Shown here in pieces: positions 12,905-16,868 of a stretch of 16,868 bases of DNA. Every line of letters starts with the position of its first letter. Positions within the stretch are counted from its first letter, which is position 1. The position numbers were made by a program, and so were the translations under genes. Under the pieces are notes generated by a model. That model was not told the DNA's origin and did not search any database. It was given only the letters and a program-made list of their open reading frames with translations. Source of the DNA: Chloroflexota bacterium (GTDB taxonomy: Bacteria; Chloroflexota; Limnocylindria; Limnocylindrales; CSP1-4); contig JAJYDP010000018.1 of the NCBI GenBank assembly GCA_021777365.1, positions 997 through 17,864 on the forward strand, read 5' to 3'.

Positions 12905-15199
12905 ATGCGGTTGTACGCGCCATCGGCGGTATCGGACGTGCTCGATCGTCTGCTCGACGACCCGGTGGTGGCACGGGCGGTGACAGCGCATCGCGTGATC
13001 CCCGCGACGGAGGCCAGCTTCGCGCCGCTCCCCGGGTGGCTGGATGCGCGCCTTGCCGAGGGACTCGCGTCGGCAGGCCTGGACCGGCTCTGGTCGCACC
13101 AGGCCGCGGCGGTCGAGGCGCTCCACGATGGCAGGGACACCGTGGTGGTCACCCCCACGGCCTCCGGCAAGACGCTCTGCTACAACCTGCCGGTCCTGCA
13201 GGCGGTGGCGGAGGATCCCTCCGCCCGGGCGCTCTACCTGTTCCCCACCAAGGCACTCGGCCAGGACCAGGTCGCCGCCTTCCGGGAGCTGGCGTCGGCG
13301 TCCGGGCTCGACGTGGCGTGCGCCACCTACGACGGCGACACGCCGGCGCCGGTCCGCTCGAGCGTCCGCTCGGCCGGCCAGGTCGTGGTGACCAACCCGG
13401 ACATGCTCCACGCGGCGATCCTGCCCCACCACACCAAGTGGTTCCAGCTCTTCGAGCAGCTGCGCTTCGTCGTGGTGGACGAGCTGCACACGTACCGCGG
13501 CGTCTTCGGCGGGCACGTGGCCAACGTCCTGCGCCGGCTGCTGCGGGTCTGCGAGCACTACGGCAGCCACCCGGTGATCGCCTGCTCGTCGGCCACCATC
13601 GGCAACCCCGCCGAGCTGGCCCGGCTCCTCACCGGGCGCGACCCGGTCTGCATCGACGAGAGCGGGGCCCCGGCCGGGGAGCGGCACGTGCTGGTGCTCG
13701 ACCCGCCGTTGATCGACCCCGCGCTGGGGACCCGGGCGAGTGCCTTCCAGCTCGCCGAGCACGTGGCCCTGGCCTTCCTGCGGGCGGGCCACCAGACCAT
13801 CGTCTTCGGCAGGTCGCGGGTGAGCGTGGAGCTGCTGCTGACGGCCCTGCGGGACGCGATGCGCGAGGGACGCGGACCGACCGACCGGGTCCGCGGCTAC
13901 CGGGGAGGCTACCTGCCCACGGAGCGACGGGAGATCGAACGCGGGCTCCGCTCCGGCGACCTGCTCGGCGTGGTCAGCACCAACGCGCTGGAGCTCGGGG
14001 TGGACATCGGCCGCCTGGACGCCTCCGTCCTCCTCGGCTACCCGGGGTCGATCGCCGCCACCCGGCAGCAGATGGGGCGGGCCGGCCGTCGCGGGGAGAC
14101 GAGCGTGTCGGTGCTCGTGGCCACCGCGGGCGCCGTGGACCAGTACGTCGCGACCCACCCGGAGTACGTGCTCGACTCGACGCCCGAGGAGGCGCGCCTG
14201 GATCCCGACAACCTGCACGTCCTGCTCGCGCACCTCCGCGCCGCCGCCTTCGAGCTGCCATTCCGAGCCGGCGAGCGGTTCGGGCCCGAGCCGGCGGACG
14301 AGCTTCTGGCCTTCCTGGCCGAGGAGGGGCACGTGCGCCAGGCCGACGACGGGCGCTGGTACTGGGCCAGCGAGAACTTCCCGGCCAGCGAGATCTCGCT
14401 GCGGAGCGCCGCGGACGAGAACGTCGTGATCATCGATACCACCGGCGATCGCCCCCGGGTGATCGGGGAGGTGGACCTCTTCGCCGCCCCCACCCTGGTC
14501 CACGAGGACGCCATCTACCTGCACGAGTCGCTGCAGTACCACGTGGACCGGCTGGACTGGGACGAGCGCAAGGCGTACGTGCGGCGGGTGGACGTGGACC
14601 ACTACACGCAGGCGGACACCGCGGTCACCCTCAAGCCGCTCGAGCGCTTCGCCGCCGGCGCCGCGACCGCCTCGGAGCGGGCGCACGGCGAGGTGATGGT
14701 CAGCTCGCTGGCCACGATCTACAAGAAGCTGCGCCTCGAGACCGGGGAGAACCTGGGCTGGGGACGGATCCACCTGCCCGAGCTCGAGCTGCACACCACC
14801 GCCTACTGGGTGGCGCTCGACCCGGCGACCTTCGCGACCTGGCGCCGTGACGACCTGGACGTGGCCCTGGTGGGCGCCGGGCGCGCGCTGCAGGCAGTGG
14901 CGAGCGTGCTGCTGATGAGCGACCAGCACGACCTCGGCATGGTGGCGCAGGTCCGCTCCCCGCACTTCGCCCGGCCGGTGATCTACCTGTACGAGGGCGT
15001 ACCGGGCGGTGTCGGGCTCGCGCCCCGCCTGTACGACCGCCATGCCGAGATGGTGGACGGCGCGCTCGACCTGGTGCGCCGCTGCCCATGCGAGGCGGGA
15101 TGCCCGGCGTGCACGGGGCCGCGGCTGGAGACCGGCGGCGACGGCAAGGCCCTGGCCCGGCGCCTCCTGGCGACGCTGGCCGGCGAGTACGCCGCGTGA
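12905..15199 (+). CDS. mrfA: MrfA/YprA-like DEXH helicase with DUF1998 C-terminus
   Basis: ATG 12905, with GGGAG 5 bases ahead, gives 764 residues, close to the family's usual length. A GTG at 12839 in frame lies upstream of the -10 and is rejected. Helicase motifs are TPTASGKT (83-90, motif I), DELHTYRG (192-199, DEXH), SSATIGNP (228-235), LPTERREIERGLRSGDLLGVVSTN (337-360) with ALELGVDIG (361-369), and QQMGRAGRRG (388-397, motif VI). The C-terminal DUF1998-type part ends in CPCEAGCPAC; its four Cys (727, 729, 733, 736) match the zinc-binding set of MrfA. In Bacillus subtilis MrfA and MrfB act in a repair pathway for mitomycin C damage. The helicase is thought to translocate on DNA and expose the lesion for its nuclease partner. 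The mrfB-like gene follows directly. Confidence 0.9.
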   Translation: MRLYAPSAVSDVLDRLLDDPVVARAVTAHRVIPATEASFAPLPGWLDARLAEGLASAGLDRLWSHQAAAVEALHDGRDTVVVTPTASGKTLCYNLPVLQAVAEDPSARALYLFPTKALGQDQVAAFRELASASGLDVACATYDGDTPAPVRSSVRSAGQVVVTNPDMLHAAILPHHTKWFQLFEQLRFVVVDELHTYRGVFGGHVANVLRRLLRVCEHYGSHPVIACSSATIGNPAELARLLTGRDPVCIDESGAPAGERHVLVLDPPLIDPALGTRASAFQLAEHVALAFLRAGHQTIVFGRSRVSVELLLTALRDAMREGRGPTDRVRGYRGGYLPTERREIERGLRSGDLLGVVSTNALELGVDIGRLDASVLLGYPGSIAATRQQMGRAGRRGETSVSVLVATAGAVDQYVATHPEYVLDSTPEEARLDPDNLHVLLAHLRAAAFELPFRAGERFGPEPADELLAFLAEEGHVRQADDGRWYWASENFPASEISLRSAADENVVIIDTTGDRPRVIGEVDLFAAPTLVHEDAIYLHESLQYHVDRLDWDERKAYVRRVDVDHYTQADTAVTLKPLERFAAGAATASERAHGEVMVSSLATIYKKLRLETGENLGWGRIHLPELELHTTAYWVALDPATFATWRRDDLDVALVGAGRALQAVASVLLMSDQHDLGMVAQVRSPHFARPVIYLYEGVPGGVGLAPRLYDRHAEMVDGALDLVRRCPCEAGCPACTGPRLETGGDGKALARRLLATLAGEYAA

Positions 15200-15234
15200 C
15201 GGGACCCGGGCTCGACGGGACTGGCGCCGCCGGC

Positions 15235-15269
15235 GTGCCACCCGAGCTGGCACGCCACGGCCGCACGCT
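15235..15269 (+). promoter_or_regulatory. Palindromic operator/promoter, copy 3, ahead of mrfB
   Basis: GTGCC-ACC-CGAGCTGGCACG (15235-15254) is followed after 9 bp by CACGCT (15264-15269), which keeps A2 and T6. The expected start of transcription falls at about 15276-15277, on the ATG chosen for mrfB. This would give mrfB its own leaderless transcript besides read-through from mrfA. Confidence 0.45.
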
Positions 15270-15276
15270 GACCGGC

Positions 15277-16650
15277 ATGGCGGACATCGGGACCCCACCG
15301 CGAAGTGGCAGCTCGTGGCCCGACGATCGCCTGCCCGCGCCGGCCCGGGTCTCGATGATCGGCCCCGGGGACCCGGATGGCTCCATGCCCCGCGGCGCGG
15401 CCGGCCTGGCGGCGCGCCTGGCCAGGTTCCGTGCGCTCGATCAGGCACCATCGCCCGCCTGCGACGGGGTCGGCTCCGGCACGGGCGCGGCCGCCCGTGG
15501 CGACCTCGCGCGCAATCTCGCCGAGGCGGTCGGGGGGGCCGTGGACCGCACGACCGCGGGGCGCGTGGTGCGGGTCGGTGCGACGGTGCCACTCGCCGCG
15601 CCGCTGGAGCAGCTCGGGGTGCTCCCCTATCCCGTCGACCCGGAGCGGCCCCTGGTCTGCCTCGACACGGAGACCACCGGACTTGGCACGGCCGCGGGCA
15701 CGCTGGTCTTCCTGGTCGGCCTCGGCCGCTGGGACGGCCAACACCTGGAGGTCGAGCAGCTGCTGCTGCCGGATCACCCGGACGAGCCCGCGTTCCTCGC
15801 CTCACTGCGCGCAGCGATCCCGCCGGATGCCTGGCTCGTGACCTACAACGGGCGCGGGTTCGACTGGCCGCTCCTGGTGACCCGCTTCCGGCTGCACGGC
15901 GCTCCCCCGCCCGCCCACGCGGGGCACCTCGACCTCCTGCCGGTGGCGCGCCAGCTGTGGCGCCACCGCCTCGGCGACGCCCGGCTGGCCACGGTGGAAC
16001 GCGGCGTCGTGGGCGTCGAGCGGGTGGACGACCTCCCGGGCGCGCTGATCCCCGGGCGCTACCTGGACTTCCTGCGCACCGGCCGGCCCGACCCGCTCCG
16101 CGCCGTCGTCGAGCACAACCGGCAGGACGTGATCTCGCTGGGTCTCCTGCTCGCGCACCTGGCCCTGCGGATGGCCCAGCCCTCGGCCCGGTCCGGCGAG
16201 CACCCCGGTGATGTCGCCGCGCTCGGGCGCGCGTACGCCCGGCGGCGCCGCTTCGACGAGGCGGCAGAGTGCTGCACCACCGCCGTGGCCGCCGCCGAGG
16301 ATCCCGTCCTGCGCGAACGGCTCGCCGCGGAACGAGCGCGCGTCCTCCGCATGGCGGGCCGACACGTGGAGTCGGCCGCCGCGTGGCGCGAGATCGCGTC
16401 CTCGGGCGGCCCGCTCGCCGCGGTCGCGTGGGTGCAGCTGGCCAAGCACCTGGAGCACGTCGGCCACGATCCGGCGGCGGCGCTGGAGGCGGCCGACCGC
16501 GCCCTGGCGCTGGTCGAACGGCAGCGTCTGCTCGGCCGGGACCTGCCGCGCCTGGAACGGGACCTCGCCCGGCGGCGCCTCCGGCTGCGGCGCCGCGTGG
16601 CGCGCGCGGCCGCCGGTGCGCGCGCGGCCGGCGGTGCGACCGCAGCCTGA
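15277..16650 (+). CDS. mrfB: MrfB/YprB-like DEDD exonuclease with TPR-like tail
   Basis: The product from ATG 15277 has 457 residues. The RNase H-fold exonuclease core starts with LVCLDTETTGLG (D130, E132), continues with VTYNGRGFDWPLL (D196) and DLLPVARQLWRHRLGDARLATVE, and ends with EHNRQDVISLGLLLAHLA (H280, D284). These give the four acidic residues of a DEDD exonuclease. The His four residues before the last Asp is at the position that holds Tyr in the DEDDy type. From about 312 on, RAYARRRRFDEAAECC and similar helical pairs look like TPR repeats. In B. subtilis MrfB works with MrfA in mitomycin-damage repair. The start is uncertain: GTG 15196 overlaps the mrfA stop, ATG 15385 starts closer to the conserved part, and the frame is open from 15088. 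15277 is preferred because copy 3 of the palindromic promoter points at it. Confidence 0.85.
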   Translation: MADIGTPPRSGSSWPDDRLPAPARVSMIGPGDPDGSMPRGAAGLAARLARFRALDQAPSPACDGVGSGTGAAARGDLARNLAEAVGGAVDRTTAGRVVRVGATVPLAAPLEQLGVLPYPVDPERPLVCLDTETTGLGTAAGTLVFLVGLGRWDGQHLEVEQLLLPDHPDEPAFLASLRAAIPPDAWLVTYNGRGFDWPLLVTRFRLHGAPPPAHAGHLDLLPVARQLWRHRLGDARLATVERGVVGVERVDDLPGALIPGRYLDFLRTGRPDPLRAVVEHNRQDVISLGLLLAHLALRMAQPSARSGEHPGDVAALGRAYARRRRFDEAAECCTTAVAAAEDPVLRERLAAERARVLRMAGRHVESAAAWREIASSGGPLAAVAWVQLAKHLEHVGHDPAAALEAADRALALVERQRLLGRDLPRLERDLARRRLRLRRRVARAAAGARAAGGATAA

Positions 16651-16722
16651 CGGTCAGGACCGGCCGGCCGCCATCACCCGCGCGGCCTCCGGTGCGCCCG
16701 CCGCCTGACGGTCAGGACCGGC
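16622..16722 (+). repeat. 58-bp duplication of the mrfB 3' end
   Basis: The 43 bases at 16622-16664 recur at 16680-16722 with 4 differences, a 58-bp offset. The first copy carries the last codons and TGA of mrfB. Both hold CCTGAC-G-GTCAGG, a short inverted repeat that could act as a terminator between these convergent genes. The second copy also contributes the stop codon (TGA, 16714-16712) of the minus-strand gene. Confidence 0.85.
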
Positions 16723-16868
16723 GCACCTCCCCCAGCCGGCGTACCTCCCCCAGCCGGCGACGAATGGCGGCGAGGTCGGGCACGCCCGCGAGGCCATCGG
16801 CCTCCACCGAGAGCGACGCCGCGGTCGCCGCGAACCGCAGGGTCGCCGGGAACGCCTCCGGCGCCGAC
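16712..16868 (-). CDS. C-terminus of a probable PfkB-family sugar kinase (partial)
   Basis: Only the last 51 residues are inside the window, ending at TGA 16714-16712. They read FPATLRFAATAASLS, then VEADGLAGVPDLAAIRRRL. This fits the end of PfkB/ribokinase-type kinases, where 'A-x-R-F-A-x-A-x-A-A-L-x' is followed by a Gly-containing loop, a Pro and a final helix. The catalytic GAGD loop would lie beyond the edge, so the call rests on the tail alone. The last helix ends in RRLGEV written twice, from an 18-bp tandem duplication at 16724-16759. The gene faces mrfB tail to tail. Confidence 0.4.
   Translation of the reverse strand, partial: SAPEAFPATLRFAATAASLSVEADGLAGVPDLAAIRRRLGEVRRLGEVRRS
16724..16759 (-). 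repeat. 18-bp tandem duplication inside the kinase tail
   Basis: ACCTCCCCCAGCCGGCG recurs at 16725-16741 and 16743-16759; the base before it is C in the first unit and T in the second. It keeps the reading frame and doubles RRLGEV at the C-terminus of the minus-strand protein. Confidence 0.9.

Noticed and set aside
12501..12983. Acidic frame with Asp/Glu/Ala/Lys repeats
   Set aside because: It overlaps the start of mrfA in another frame, and its second half has no protein-like pattern.
12422..15805. A 1,127-codon minus-strand open frame over mrfA
   Set aside because: It is antisense to a gene with complete helicase motifs, and its translation is Arg/Gly/Pro/Ala-rich with no recognisable domain. 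Long shadow frames are common at this GC content.

Overview
This is a GC-rich (roughly 70%) bacterial chromosomal window. Gene content suggests Chloroflexota, possibly the Limnocylindria/Ellin6529 side; Actinomycetota is less likely. The main reason is the adjacent MrfA-type helicase (YprA-like, DUF1998) and MrfB-type exonuclease (YprB-like), together with leaderless-looking promoters and several small secreted proteins of lineage-specific look. The taxonomic call is inference from recalled gene distributions and was not searched.

Layout. Positions 1-660 (minus) hold the N-terminal part of a secreted sedolisin-like peptidase. 833-1446 (minus) hold a DUF1810 gene preceded by a 26-residue membrane miniprotein. 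1580-3249 (plus) hold two secreted proteins, each preceded by the same roughly 110-bp promoter/leader cassette. 3330-3527 is a decayed C-terminal fragment of a chitinase-like gene. 3643-4428 is an alpha/beta hydrolase. 4823-5584 (minus) is a secreted choice-of-anchor-C-like protein with a third copy of the leader and a strong hairpin terminator. 5925-7082 is an HNH-type lipoprotein. 7171-8265 (minus) is an M19 dipeptidase homologue that lacks several metal ligands. 8386-9555 is a CtaG-like membrane protein. 9562-12089 (minus) holds a YbhN-like membrane protein overlapping a PNPOx-like flavoprotein gene, then an FtsB/DivIC-like protein. 12129-12904 is a repeat-filled gap with duplicated tRNA T-arm fragments, a 48-bp palindromic tandem repeat and a 27-bp purine-rich tandem repeat. 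12905-16650 is the mrfA-mrfB DNA-repair pair. 16712 to the end (minus) is the C-terminus of a probable PfkB-family kinase.

What stands out is regulatory. First, a leader of about 75 nt with potential closing stem, an inner hairpin and an invariant block (GCCACTGGCGAGACC) occurs three times, always just ahead of a gene for an exported protein. Second, a 20-bp hyphenated palindrome, GTGCC-N3-CRAGCTGGCACG, occurs three times, each time exactly 9 bp ahead of a -10-like hexamer: before the miniprotein/DUF1810 pair, the HNH lipoprotein and mrfB. Both look like small regulons visible inside one window. Many gene ends and gaps also carry short tandem duplications. I found no CRISPR array, transposase, rRNA or intact tRNA.
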